Positions 56,916 through 64,000 of a stretch of DNA of 64,000 nucleotides are shown here, in pieces (positions within the stretch are counted from its first letter, which is position 1; the number at the start of each line of letters is the position of its first letter). Location of the stretch: contig NZ_JAOSLC020000003.1 in NCBI RefSeq assembly GCF_026191475.2, forward strand, positions 961,001 through 1,025,000, in the 5' to 3' direction. The DNA comes from Polaribacter ponticola. GTDB taxonomy: Bacteria; Bacteroidota; Bacteroidia; Flavobacteriales; Flavobacteriaceae. The notes beneath the pieces are model-generated. The model saw only the letters and a list, made by a program, of their open reading frames with translations, was not told the DNA's origin and did no database searches. The position numbers and the translations under genes were made by a program.

Positions 56916-57833
56916 TTACTCTAACATCCAACGGAATAGATTTTCTTTATCTATGATAGACCAACTATGCGGATGTCTTTCTCCGTTTGCTCTAAATCCT
57001 TTATTTTGTGTAGCTATATAAGTTACATTTTTATATCCCTTACTTTTTAAAGATTTTGATAAATGCTTAATATAATATGCATTTGTATGCTCATAATCAG
57101 TTCTTCTATTTTCTTTCCACCAAGCAACATCTGGTTCTGTATATAATCTTATTTTGGTATTTTTAAGATTGTCTAAATTTTTAGTATAATCAGATTCCAT
57201 CGTATAAACAGCATTCTTCTCATACATTGAAATTCCGTTTTTAGGACTTCCAAGTTTATCATTAAACATCTTAATAATCCAATTGCTTTCTGCTACAGAA
57301 ACTTCTGAAAAATTTTTCTTAATATTTAATTCAGATGCTTTGTAAAGCGCCAAAAGATCTATTGGTGAATCTGCTATAAAAACCCCTTTAGGATCAATAT
57401 AAAACTCCTTCATTCCGTTTATATAATTACTGATAAGCATACTCACAATTCCGCCACTAGAAAAACCTCCTATAAAAATATTTTTGTTTTGTAAATTATG
57501 ATTTTCTAATGTTTTTTGTAAAAGAGTTGCTAAACCTTTCTTATCATCTTCTTCTAGCCAAAGCTTACTAGAGTAATTCATTAAAAGCAAACTAACATTG
57601 TTCTTCTTAGCAATATTTGTTATTTTAAATTCTCTTTTTATGTCTTCTGGTTTTTCACCAAAACCACCAAATAGTATTAAAACAGTTTTAGAATCTTTGC
57701 TTGCTTTTATCAATTCAAAATCATCAGTTTTAACAACTTCTGTTATGGTTTCTTTTTTTACAATTGTCTTTTTTTCTAATTTACAAGAAACAAACATTGC
57801 AATAAAAAATAGAATTGTAAGGTATTTATTCAT
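56916..57833 (-). CDS. Alpha/beta-hydrolase-fold lipoprotein
   Basis: 305 residues with lipobox AMFVSC. The nucleophile elbow is GGFSSGG (about residue 122), followed by an Asp in IADSPIDLL and a His near the C-terminus (RHPHSWS), the usual order for a Ser-Asp-His triad. The strand before the elbow reads VLILFGGFGEKP. Exported hydrolase, probably esterase-like; substrate unknown. Confidence 0.77.
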   Translation of the reverse strand: MNKYLTILFFIAMFVSCKLEKKTIVKKETITEVVKTDDFELIKASKDSKTVLILFGGFGEKPEDIKREFKITNIAKKNNVSLLLMNYSSKLWLEEDDKKGLATLLQKTLENHNLQNKNIFIGGFSSGGIVSMLISNYINGMKEFYIDPKGVFIADSPIDLLALYKASELNIKKNFSEVSVAESNWIIKMFNDKLGSPKNGISMYEKNAVYTMESDYTKNLDNLKNTKIRLYTEPDVAWWKENRRTDYEHTNAYYIKHLSKSLKSKGYKNVTYIATQNKGFRANGERHPHSWSIIDKENLFRWMLE

Positions 57834-57873
57834 TTAAAACTTATTATAAATTCTAAAATAATAAGATAGTATT

Positions 57874-58583
57874 TTAAGTTACACTCTTATTATTACGATC
57901 TGTATTATTATCTCTTTTTAACAAAAAGATAAAACTAGAAGAGATTAAAAACAATAGAATTGATACAACTATTATGATAACTCTCTTAGTTTTAAAAGTT
58001 TCTAAAACTTGATTATTTCTATCTTCAATAACTTTTACAAAAATATCTAATGGGTCAATAATTCGTTTTAATGAAGAATTATAACGCTCATCAAATAATG
58101 AATTACGTGCAGATTCTAGATTTGATTTTTCTTTAAGCTCACTAAAATTAACATTTTCTTTTAAATTGTCTTTCATTGTATTAAAAGCCATTTTCTCAAC
58201 CAAAACTAATTGATCTGAAAGTTCTTGAGATGACTTTAATAAATCGAATTCTATTTTCTTTACACCTAAATTTCTTAAACTATCTAATATAGATATTGTT
58301 CTACCATCTGGTCTTGGTATTGCTCCATGTGCAACTTTTAAGCTCTTTTCATATTCTTGTTCATAAAAAGAATCACCTGTCATTACATATAGTCTTGCAA
58401 AGTCTGTTAATTCTTTAGAATGTGTTCTTAACTCACTAGCAAGCTTAAAAGATTTATATCTAACTTCTTGACTTTCGGCTAAATTATCTGTATTTTTTAT
58501 TAAAAAATACACTGCAAACAACATCGAAAACATTAAGCATAAAACTAATTTTTTTAGTATTCTTATTTTTTTAAATCTTTCAT
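57874..58583 (-). CDS. Two-helix membrane protein with four-helix-bundle sensor-like domain, no output domain (frameshifted)
   Basis: 236 residues after repair. As sequenced the first ATG is at 58533. The natural ATG at 58583 is cut off by an A7 (58566-58572) that should be A8, adding MKDLKKIRILKKLVLCL. Layout: N-terminal membrane helix, a long helical periplasmic domain (about 30-200) like the 4HB_MCP sensors, second membrane helix, then only a dozen charged residues. No HAMP, kinase or MCP domain follows. It may pair with a separate signalling protein. Confidence 0.7.
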
Positions 58584-58653
58584 TTTTTTGATGTTTTTTT
58601 ATAAATATATTAATTTATAATGAAAATTTAAAAAAATTTACTAAAATCAACAA

Positions 58654-59121
58654 CTAACAACATCCAGAACCAGGAGCACAACTAGAACCTTCCATTTCAG
58701 AAAATTGTAATTTTGGCTTTTCTGCAGGAATACCACAAGCATCTAACGCTAAACAAGCAGTAATTTTAGATGTTAATAAAAAATTGGTTCCGTCAAACTC
58801 TAAATTATATTTACCAATTGTTTCTTTACCTTGGTACTCTACTTCAATTTCTAAATCTTCAAACTTAAAAATCTTTTCTGATAACTCTATAATGTTTACT
58901 AATTTTTCTGGGTGTAATCTGTGATCGTAATCATTTTCTTCCCAAAGCTGAAAATTAATAACAGTTTCACTTCTTACTTTACCTCCGCAATCTATAAAGT
59001 CTTTGGTAATTTTACCAACTTCTGTTACGTGAAAATGAGCCGGAACTAATTCTCCGTTTGGTAATTGGAACGCTATTTTTTCTAAACCACTTAAATGACT
59101 TTTAATTTCTGATAATTTCAT
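58654..59121 (-). CDS. DUF6428-family protein of the arsenic-type cluster
   Basis: 155 residues, soluble. The cysteine-rich end (SSCAPGSGCC) and Cys-containing FIDCGGKV and ITACLALDACG suggest metal or metalloid binding. It recurs next to arsR and arsC-like genes in Bacteroidota (family recalled as DUF6428). 5 bp after the phosphatase gene, so co-transcribed. Confidence 0.78.
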   Translation of the reverse strand: MKLSEIKSHLSGLEKIAFQLPNGELVPAHFHVTEVGKITKDFIDCGGKVRSETVINFQLWEENDYDHRLHPEKLVNIIELSEKIFKFEDLEIEVEYQGKETIGKYNLEFDGTNFLLTSKITACLALDACGIPAEKPKLQFSEMEGSSCAPGSGCC

Positions 59122-59126
59122 ATTAT

Positions 59127-59738
59127 TTATTTTTTAATTTGTGAGAATATGTACAACATTTCTGTTGCTATTTGTAAACTTCTTTCTTCATATTTTTCTG
59201 CTTGCTGCTCTGTATTGTCAAACAATTTAGGATCTTCATAAGTAATTGGTATCCTTTTTTCTGCACCAGCAATAAATGGGCAATTTCCGTCTGCGTGAGA
59301 ACAGGTCATAATTGCTGCAAACTCAGAAACAGGATTAAACTCATCATCATATTTTTTAGAAAAAGCAATTATAGGATGAGAATTATCATCAAACTTAATA
59401 GCATAAATAGGATTTTTTGCATCAGCAATTTTCTGAATTTCGAATCCTTGTTTCGTTAATGTTTCACCAACTTTAGGAAACATAGCTGTTGCTTCTGTTC
59501 CTCCTGAATAGGTAGTTACATTATTTATATCAAAATAATTAGCCATAGTTTGAGCCCATATTTGACTTAAATGACTTCGTCTTGAATTATGTGTACAAAT
59601 AAAATTTATGTTTGCTGTTTTATTTGCATCAACTTTATCTTGAACAAAATTAATTAATGGTAGTAAAACCAATTTTCTTTCTTCTGCAATTACATCAGTT
59701 TTTAATTCTGATATTACTTTTTTAATCTTTTGATTCAT
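59127..59738 (-). CDS. Arsenate-reductase-like low-molecular-weight phosphatase
   Basis: 203 residues from the ATG at 59738; an open extension to 59771 overlaps arsR and is rejected. The catalytic P-loop is ICTHNSRRSHLSQ (CX5R), followed later by MTCSHADGNCPF with further Cys residues and YEDPKLFDN with the acid Asp. This matches the thioredoxin-type arsenate reductases. Second gene of the arsR unit. Confidence 0.85.
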   Translation of the reverse strand: MNQKIKKVISELKTDVIAEERKLVLLPLINFVQDKVDANKTANINFICTHNSRRSHLSQIWAQTMANYFDINNVTTYSGGTEATAMFPKVGETLTKQGFEIQKIADAKNPIYAIKFDDNSHPIIAFSKKYDDEFNPVSEFAAIMTCSHADGNCPFIAGAEKRIPITYEDPKLFDNTEQQAEKYEERSLQIATEMLYIFSQIKK

Positions 59739-59761
59739 TTCTTCTTTATTTCTTTTATTTC

Positions 59762-60088
59762 TTAACAACAACTTCCTGTTGAATTTTTATTTAAAAACTG
59801 CCCCATTAAGTTTTGTATTTCTTCCCAATTTTCATCGTGAATACAATAACAAACACTTGTACCTTCAATAGTTCCTTTTATAATACCTACTTTTTTTAAT
59901 TCTTTTAAATGCTGAGAAATAGTAGGTTGTGCTAAACCAATCTCTTTTACCAAATCTCCACAAACACAAGATTCTAATTTTATTAAAAACTCTAAAATTG
60001 CAACTCTAGCAGGATGTCCTAAAACTTTTGCAATAGCAGCTATCTTATTCTGCTCTTCTGTAAATATTTCTGACTTCGTTAAACCCAT
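59762..60088 (-). CDS. arsR: ArsR/SmtB-family metalloregulator
   Basis: 108-residue winged-helix repressor. The metal-binding ELCVC-like motif reads LESCVCGDLVKEI on the recognition-helix side, and the HTH is LAQPTISQHLKELKKVG. It ends in SCC. Family members release DNA on binding arsenite or other thiophilic metals. First gene of arsR - phosphatase - DUF6428; no arsenite exporter lies within the window. Confidence 0.9.
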   Translation of the reverse strand: MGLTKSEIFTEEQNKIAAIAKVLGHPARVAILEFLIKLESCVCGDLVKEIGLAQPTISQHLKELKKVGIIKGTIEGTSVCYCIHDENWEEIQNLMGQFLNKNSTGSCC

Positions 60089-60101
60089 CTTAATTTGTTT
60101 A

Positions 60102-60117
60102 TTGCAATATTACGATT
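60102..60117. promoter_or_regulatory. Candidate ArsR operator
   Basis: ATTGCAATATTACGAT is an imperfect dyad (AT-G-AATATT-C-AT) located 13 bp upstream of the arsR ATG. The placement suits repression; two symmetry mismatches reduce confidence. Confidence 0.4.
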
Positions 60118-60141
60118 AATGCTTTAAATAAAAAAGGTTTT

Positions 60142-61052
60142 CTATATATTTTTAGATAAATCAAACATATAACCTATAGATAAGTTAAAGAAACTTGTGT
60201 TAGATAAAGTGTCTTCTGTAATGGTAGCATTGGGTAAATTTAAGTTATAACCTAACTCAAAATCCCAAGAATTAATAGTTAAAGAAACCGGAAAATTAAT
60301 TTGTGTGTTTAATAAATCAAAAATATCAAAACTTGTAGTTTGCAAAAACCTTTGCCCATTAGACAAAACAATTTGTTCTGTAAATAAAGTTTGTTTTGCA
60401 ATAATAAAATTGATGCTTGGTTTAAAACGAATTCCTAATTTTTCCGTTCTTTTTAATGTAAAATTTACATAAGAGTTAGATACAATTTGATAAGAATTAT
60501 CAGTTCCAAAAATATAAGAAGCAGCTATTGTGCTACCTAATGTTCTTGTTTTATTTCTAATACCAAGACTAACATCAAATGAATTTGTAAAATCATCGTA
60601 CTCTTCAGAATAAAAATATTTGGTGTAACCTATATTGTAAAGTACGTTTTTCTTGCTGCCAATAGAATTAAAATAACCTAAAGAAACACTTGTAAAATCC
60701 CAACTTGGAGCAAAGTTTTCATAATAAATTCCGGAAACACTTGCATTAAAACCAGAGGAATGATAATAAGAAACTTGCGGTATTAAATTAAATTGATCTG
60801 TACCAGAATCTCTACCAGAAAAATAAGTATTACTATTATAAGATACTGATGTGTATAAGAAATTATAAGAGAAACCACTTTCTACAAGTTCATCTAAAAA
60901 TTGCTGATCTTCAAAAAAAGTTCATCAATTAAACCATCTAAATCTTCTAAACTTTCTTCTTGTGCATAAGAACAAAAAGAGGTTGCCATTGAAAACAATA
61001 GCAACCCAAAAACCTTAATTGTGTTTTTAAATCTTATTAAAAGATGCTTCAT
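60142..61052 (-). CDS. Outer-membrane beta-barrel protein of ECF system 3 (frameshifted)
   Basis: 303 residues. The ATG at 61052 encodes a signal peptide (GLLLFSMATSFCSYAQ) and an acidic stretch, then stops. One more base in the A7 run at 60913-60919 opens a frame with alternating aromatic beta-strands (FNASVSGIYYENFAPSW, KNVLYNIGYTKYFYSEEY) to the stop at 60142, ending in an outer-membrane-like terminal strand (LSIGYMFDLSK). The repaired middle has no internal start codon, so automatic callers see only the last 74 codons. Function unknown. Confidence 0.72.
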
Positions 61053-61058
61053 AAATAG

Positions 61059-61541
61059 TTAAAAGCTAATTTCCTCTATTTCTTTTTTCTTACCATTATT
61101 AGCATTATTTTTTCTTGGACCATCTTTAAGTTCTCCTCTATCTTTAGAAGTTCTAATTTTATCAATTCGTTCTTTTAGCATTTTTCTTTGCTCGCCCGTT
61201 AACGTTTTTCTAAAATTATCTCTAGCTTTTCTTAAACTAACTTGCTGCTTCTTTACCAAACTTTTTTGTTCTCTAGAAAAAGTAGCAACTAGTTGTTTTC
61301 TTAATTCTGCTTTAGAAATTGTTCTATCTCTTAAAATAACTAATTGTTCTTTGGTAAGCGATGCTTTAAAAGCATCTCTATTTGTTTTCATTACCAATTT
61401 TTCTTTCTCTAACAAATCTCTTTGTTGTTTTGTTAACTCTTTTTTAATTACATTAAAATTAGAGTCTTGAGCAGAAATTACTGTATTAAATAGCATCAAA
61501 CTAAAAAAGCTTAAGGTTAATATGATGTTTTTTAATTTCAT
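61059..61541 (-). CDS. Secreted Spy/CpxP-like protein with four LTxxQ-type motifs
   Basis: 160 residues. Signal peptide ends near VISAQ. The rest is highly charged and helical with LTKQQ, LTKEQ, FSREQ and LTGEQ at intervals, the LTxxQ pattern of the periplasmic stress chaperones Spy/CpxP. It lies downstream of an ECF sigma locus and upstream of the barrel gene (6 bp). Chaperone role is inference. Confidence 0.72.
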   Translation of the reverse strand: MKLKNIILTLSFFSLMLFNTVISAQDSNFNVIKKELTKQQRDLLEKEKLVMKTNRDAFKASLTKEQLVILRDRTISKAELRKQLVATFSREQKSLVKKQQVSLRKARDNFRKTLTGEQRKMLKERIDKIRTSKDRGELKDGPRKNNANNGKKKEIEEISF

Positions 61542-61587
61542 TTTAATAGTTTATTTACGCTAGAAAATCTAAAGTACAAATTTATAA

Positions 61588-62454
61588 TTAACAAGCGTCT
61601 TTTGCTGCATGTTTTTCTGTTTCATTATTTATAGTTGCTGTAGTACCATCTTTATACTCGATATCTACAGGGTAATTTAATGCTGGTTTTACAGTTGCAT
61701 CTGGGTTTGCTTTTCTCCACTCTCTAAGCAACTTAAAATCTGATCTTTCATTAACTTCTATTACAGATGCGTCTTCCATTGTAAAACTTACTGGTAATAC
61801 TAATTTAAAACATTTTCTTTTGTCTTTTCCTTTTTTGCAAGAATCTTTAACGGTATCCAATTCATCTCTATCAATTAAAGTTTGTGTTGTACCATCTTCT
61901 AAAGTTACATCTACAGGAAAAACTAAATCTGGTCTAGTAGTTTCATCTGGATTTGTATCATACCATTCTCTAATTAAAGTCCAATCATCTTTACTTGTTA
62001 AGGTAATAGAAGTTGCATCTGGCATTATAAAATCTATAGGATACACAAAATCAAAACATTTATGTCTTCTCTTTTTTCTTCGCTCATTTGTGTCTGTTAA
62101 TTTTCTTCCATCTAAAGAGAAAAATATTTCACTCGTTTTTTCTTGTCTAGAGTCGTTATCTGTTGCTATAGAAACTTTATAGCCTAATCCGTTTGCTAAA
62201 AAAGCACTTTCTGCATAACTATCTGCTAAATCTTCTGTAAAAATAGTTGCTGTTGCTGTTGGCAAATCTGTAACCGCAACAGTTGTTTTTGCAGCAACAT
62301 CTATACTTTCTATTAAAGAAGTATCGTCTGACATTTCTACACCTTCAGAATCTGAACAAGATGTAAATAATAAAGCTGATAAAATAAAAGCTGTAATAGT
62401 AAAAAATAAAATACTAGATTTAAAAATGCGCTCTTTTGAAATTGAAATTTTCAT
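61588..62454 (-). CDS. Lipoprotein with two tandem ~75-residue Cys-bounded repeats
   Basis: 288 residues. Lipobox LFTSC near residue 33. From about residue 133 two homologous units follow: KCFDFVYPIDFIMPD ... ETTRPDLVFPVDVTLEDGTT ... VKDSC and KCFKLVLPVSFTMED ... ATVKPALNYPVDIEYKDGTT ... AKDAC. Each begins and ends with a Cys that could pair. The gene carries the locus ECF promoter motif. I recognise no named domain. Confidence 0.75.
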   Translation of the reverse strand: MKISISKERIFKSSILFFTITAFILSALLFTSCSDSEGVEMSDDTSLIESIDVAAKTTVAVTDLPTATATIFTEDLADSYAESAFLANGLGYKVSIATDNDSRQEKTSEIFFSLDGRKLTDTNERRKKRRHKCFDFVYPIDFIMPDATSITLTSKDDWTLIREWYDTNPDETTRPDLVFPVDVTLEDGTTQTLIDRDELDTVKDSCKKGKDKRKCFKLVLPVSFTMEDASVIEVNERSDFKLLREWRKANPDATVKPALNYPVDIEYKDGTTATINNETEKHAAKDAC

Positions 62455-62493
62455 AATAAGTAAAGTTTTTAATTAATAATTGTTTCTATTTAT

Positions 62494-62521
62494 TTAGAAC
62501 TACATTTTTTAAAATAGTTTG
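62494..62521 (-). promoter_or_regulatory. ECF promoter motif, system 3, copy before the lipoprotein
   Basis: Minus strand: CAAACTATTT, 13 bp, TCTAA. Identical elements and spacing to 63075-63102 and 63671-63698. Confidence 0.7.
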
Positions 62522-62527
62522 AAAAAA

Positions 62528-63064
62528 TTATAAAATAATTGTTTCAATCATTCCTTCATTTATATAATCATCTAATAATGTGTCTTCTACAAACAAAGAA
62601 TTTAAAATTAAATTATCTAATTTTTGTTCAGAAAGTTCTGCTTTTACTAAAACCTCGTTAAATAAGGTTGCATCTTCAAACGCATCTATTTCAGATTCTT
62701 CTATTAGTAAAGAGTTGATTAAAACATCATCTGAAAAAACAAAAGACTCTATTGTATTAGTTTCTAAACTATTATAATTACTAGAACTTTGCAACCAAAC
62801 TGTTAAGCTAAGTATAAAAACTAAAGAAGCCGCTGCTATATATTTAAATTGAGGTTGCATCCAAATGATGTTCCCTTTTTTAGAAATAACTTCTTCTGTT
62901 ACCTGTTCTTCTTTTATTTTATCTAAAATAGACATCTTAGATTTCACAAAATATCCTTCAGGAATATCTGTTCCTAAATATTTTTTATGATGTTTAGAAA
63001 TATCACCTTTTAAACCTTCTTTTAGAAAGCTTTGTTTGCTGTTATTTTCTGTCGATTTTTTCAT
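62528..63064 (-). CDS. Single-helix protein next to ECF sigma, probable anti-sigma factor
   Basis: 178 residues: a cytoplasmic N-terminus of about 90 residues (HKKYLGTDIPEGYFVKSK), one membrane helix (FKYIAAASLVFILSLTVWL), and an acidic exported C-terminus. The topology is that of a membrane anti-sigma factor. It follows the sigma gene and has its own copy of the locus motif. No conserved domain is visible, so the role is inferred. Confidence 0.68.
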   Translation of the reverse strand: MKKSTENNSKQSFLKEGLKGDISKHHKKYLGTDIPEGYFVKSKMSILDKIKEEQVTEEVISKKGNIIWMQPQFKYIAAASLVFILSLTVWLQSSSNYNSLETNTIESFVFSDDVLINSLLIEESEIDAFEDATLFNEVLVKAELSEQKLDNLILNSLFVEDTLLDDYINEGMIETIIL

Positions 63065-63074
63065 AATATATTAG

Positions 63075-63102
63075 TTAGACCCTACTTTTTAAAAATAGTT
63101 TG
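63075..63102 (-). promoter_or_regulatory. ECF promoter motif, system 3, copy before the anti-sigma gene
   Basis: Minus strand: CAAACTATTT (63102-63093), 13 bp, TCTAA (63079-63075), 11 bp before the ATG at 63064. Confidence 0.7.
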
Positions 63103-63105
63103 GAT

Positions 63106-63645
63106 TTATAAAAATATTTTTTCTTCAATAATTTTTACTGCTGTGTAATAAGTAGATTTTAATGTACTTTCTGATATTTCTAATATTTCAGAAATTTGCC
63201 TAAAACTCATGTCATCAAAATACTTCATATTAAAAACCAGTTTTTGCTTTTCTTTAAAACCGTTTATAATTTTATGCAGTTTTTGCTGAATTTCACCTCC
63301 ATCTAAATAGGCGTCTTCAAACAAGGAGGCTAAATTAGATTCTGAAACCTCATCAATATTATCATATCTTTTTTTGTTATTTTTTTCGAGAAATCTAATA
63401 GATTCATTGTATGCAATTCTATACATCCAAGTATGCAAACTGCTTTTCCCTTCAAACTTTATAATACTTTTATAAATTCTGATAAAAGTGTTCTGTAAAA
63501 CGTCATCTGCGTTTTCATGAGTAGTTACAATTCTTCTAATATGCCAATACAAACGTTCTTGATAAGCATCAAGAAGTTCACTAAAAGCGATATCTTTTAG
63601 TGCAGGATTTTTTAACTTAATTACAAGTTCTGCGTCTTTACTCAA
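63106..63645 (-). CDS. ECF RNA polymerase sigma factor, system 3
   Basis: 179 residues. Region 2: ADDVLQNTFIRIYKSIIKF and LHTWMYRIAYNESIRFLEK. Region 4: GFKEKQKLVFNMKYFDDMSFRQISEILEISESTLKS (split here around MKYFDD). Intact frame, unlike the other two sigma genes in the window. Preceded by the same motif found before its two downstream genes, which points to autoregulation. Confidence 0.92.
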   Translation of the reverse strand: MSKDAELVIKLKNPALKDIAFSELLDAYQERLYWHIRRIVTTHENADDVLQNTFIRIYKSIIKFEGKSSLHTWMYRIAYNESIRFLEKNNKKRYDNIDEVSESNLASLFEDAYLDGGEIQQKLHKIINGFKEKQKLVFNMKYFDDMSFRQISEILEISESTLKSTYYTAVKIIEEKIFL

Positions 63646-63670
63646 GTATTGTTTGGTTGGTTACTATTCT

Positions 63671-63698
63671 TTAGACACAAGATAAAAGAAATAGTTTG
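63671..63698 (-). promoter_or_regulatory. ECF promoter motif, system 3, copy before the sigma gene
   Basis: Minus strand: CAAACTATTT (63698-63689), 13 bp, TCTAA (63675-63671), 25 bp before the sigma ATG. Confidence 0.7.
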
Positions 63699-63746
63699 AA
63701 AAAAACTCTAAATTATATTTTGATTGGCTAAACAAACTAATTACAA

Positions 63747-64000
63747 TCAATCTCCATAAGGGCAAGATGCAAAATAATCTTGAATGTTAAATTTTCTATC
63801 TTCAAAAAAAGAATCTAAAATTTTAAAATGCTTTATTCTATCAATTCTAAAAGCTCTATACTCGATTCTTAAATGACACCAAGCAATTAAAATCCATTTA
63901 TTGTTTGTAGAATACATAGCGCAAGGTTCTATCTTTCTGAAAGATATTGATGGATCATCTGCTTTTTGATAATTAATTTCTACATAATTAAAACTAGTAA
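63747..64000 (-). CDS. WYL-domain transcriptional regulator, C-terminal part (cut by window edge)
   Basis: The minus-strand frame is open from the window edge to the TGA at 63747. It encodes the end of a WYL domain: PCAMYSTNNKWILIAWCHLR followed by EYRAFRIDRIKH and a short tail ending ASCPYGD. Such proteins (YafY type) join an N-terminal HTH to a ligand-sensing WYL domain; the HTH part lies outside the window. Confidence 0.8.
   Translation of the reverse strand, partial: TSFNYVEINYQKADDPSISFRKIEPCAMYSTNNKWILIAWCHLRIEYRAFRIDRIKHFKILDSFFEDRKFNIQDYFASCPYGD

Noticed and set aside
60142-60366. Independent 74-codon gene starting with TTG
   Set aside because: The frame is open well upstream and encodes beta-strands continuous with this piece; it is the C-terminus of the frameshifted barrel gene.
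1-64000. tRNA, rRNA, riboswitch, CRISPR or insertion-sequence elements
   Set aside because: I looked for cloverleaf, conserved rRNA, repeat-spacer and transposase signals and saw none.

Overview
The window looks like a chromosomal segment of a marine member of the Flavobacteriaceae (Polaribacter/Tenacibaculum-like). It is very AT-rich. Several promoters fit the Bacteroidota TTTG-N19-TAnnTTTG form. Family-typical proteins include type IX secretion (T9SS) sorting domains, carboxypeptidase-D-regulatory-like domains, an OMP_b-brl_3-type outer-membrane protein, many SPII lipoproteins, and a FabH/HtpG/FtsH/CdsA/Psd core set. The exact genus is inference. I saw no rRNA, tRNA, CRISPR array, integrase or transposase.

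Layout. 0-3 kb: chromate transporter, a small membrane protein and a TPR protein. 3.2-7.1 kb: operon pyrR-pyrB-(STAS-like)-(T9SS-tail mini-protein)-rnz-(PAS/LuxR regulator), followed by a candidate small RNA with its own promoter. 7.2-16.5 kb: CoA-binding protein, outer-membrane receptor, FabH, a GH109-like oxidoreductase, GMC oxidoreductase, HtpG. 16.6-20.7 kb: small secreted proteins, a transglutaminase-like protein and ECF sigma system 1. 20.9-26.7 kb: SDR, DEAD-box helicase, zinc peptidase, GNAT, sterol-desaturase-like hydroxylase, PD40-SnoaL fusion. 26.7-28.5 kb: ECF sigma system 2 with a divergent membrane protein and a 120-bp inverted repeat between them. 28.5-34.1 kb: membrane protein, YdeI-like protein, AAA ATPase plus VWA pair, TIGR01777 epimerase. 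34.1-41.8 kb: the rsfS-ftsH-LUD-cdsA-psd-acbp-yceI block on the minus strand, then birA, SRPBCC, pyrE and a Nudix protein. 41.9-46.3 kb: SulP transporter and a small accessory module (XRE regulator plus a nuclease/SLFN-type helicase). 46.3-53.6 kb: two-subunit molybdenum hydroxylase, a secreted polysaccharide-lyase-like protein, lactonase, PPOX-like lipoprotein, M14 peptidase. 53.6-58.6 kb: coaD, ddl, PASTA protein, rluD, alpha/beta hydrolase, four-helix sensor. 58.7-60.1 kb: arsR, arsenate-reductase-like phosphatase, DUF6428. 60.1-64.0 kb: ECF sigma system 3 with outer-membrane and secreted partners, and a truncated WYL regulator at the edge.

Main observations. (1) Each of the three ECF sigma loci carries its own repeated promoter motif, in front of the sigma gene or its partners, with exactly conserved spacing. 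These look like three autoregulated regulons with different promoter codes. (2) A candidate stem-closed small RNA lies at 7158-7237, with a promoter and a 15-bp palindrome just upstream. (3) The XRE/nuclease-helicase pair has a 13-bp inverted-repeat operator and resembles a small defence module. (4) A perfect palindrome typical of FadR-type GntR operators precedes the polysaccharide-lyase-like gene.

Sequence quality. Seventeen genes contain 18 single-base frameshifts, nearly all in A/T homopolymers. Restoring or removing one base gives a normal full-length family member each time. I read this as mostly sequencing or consensus error, and I give merged coordinates for those genes.
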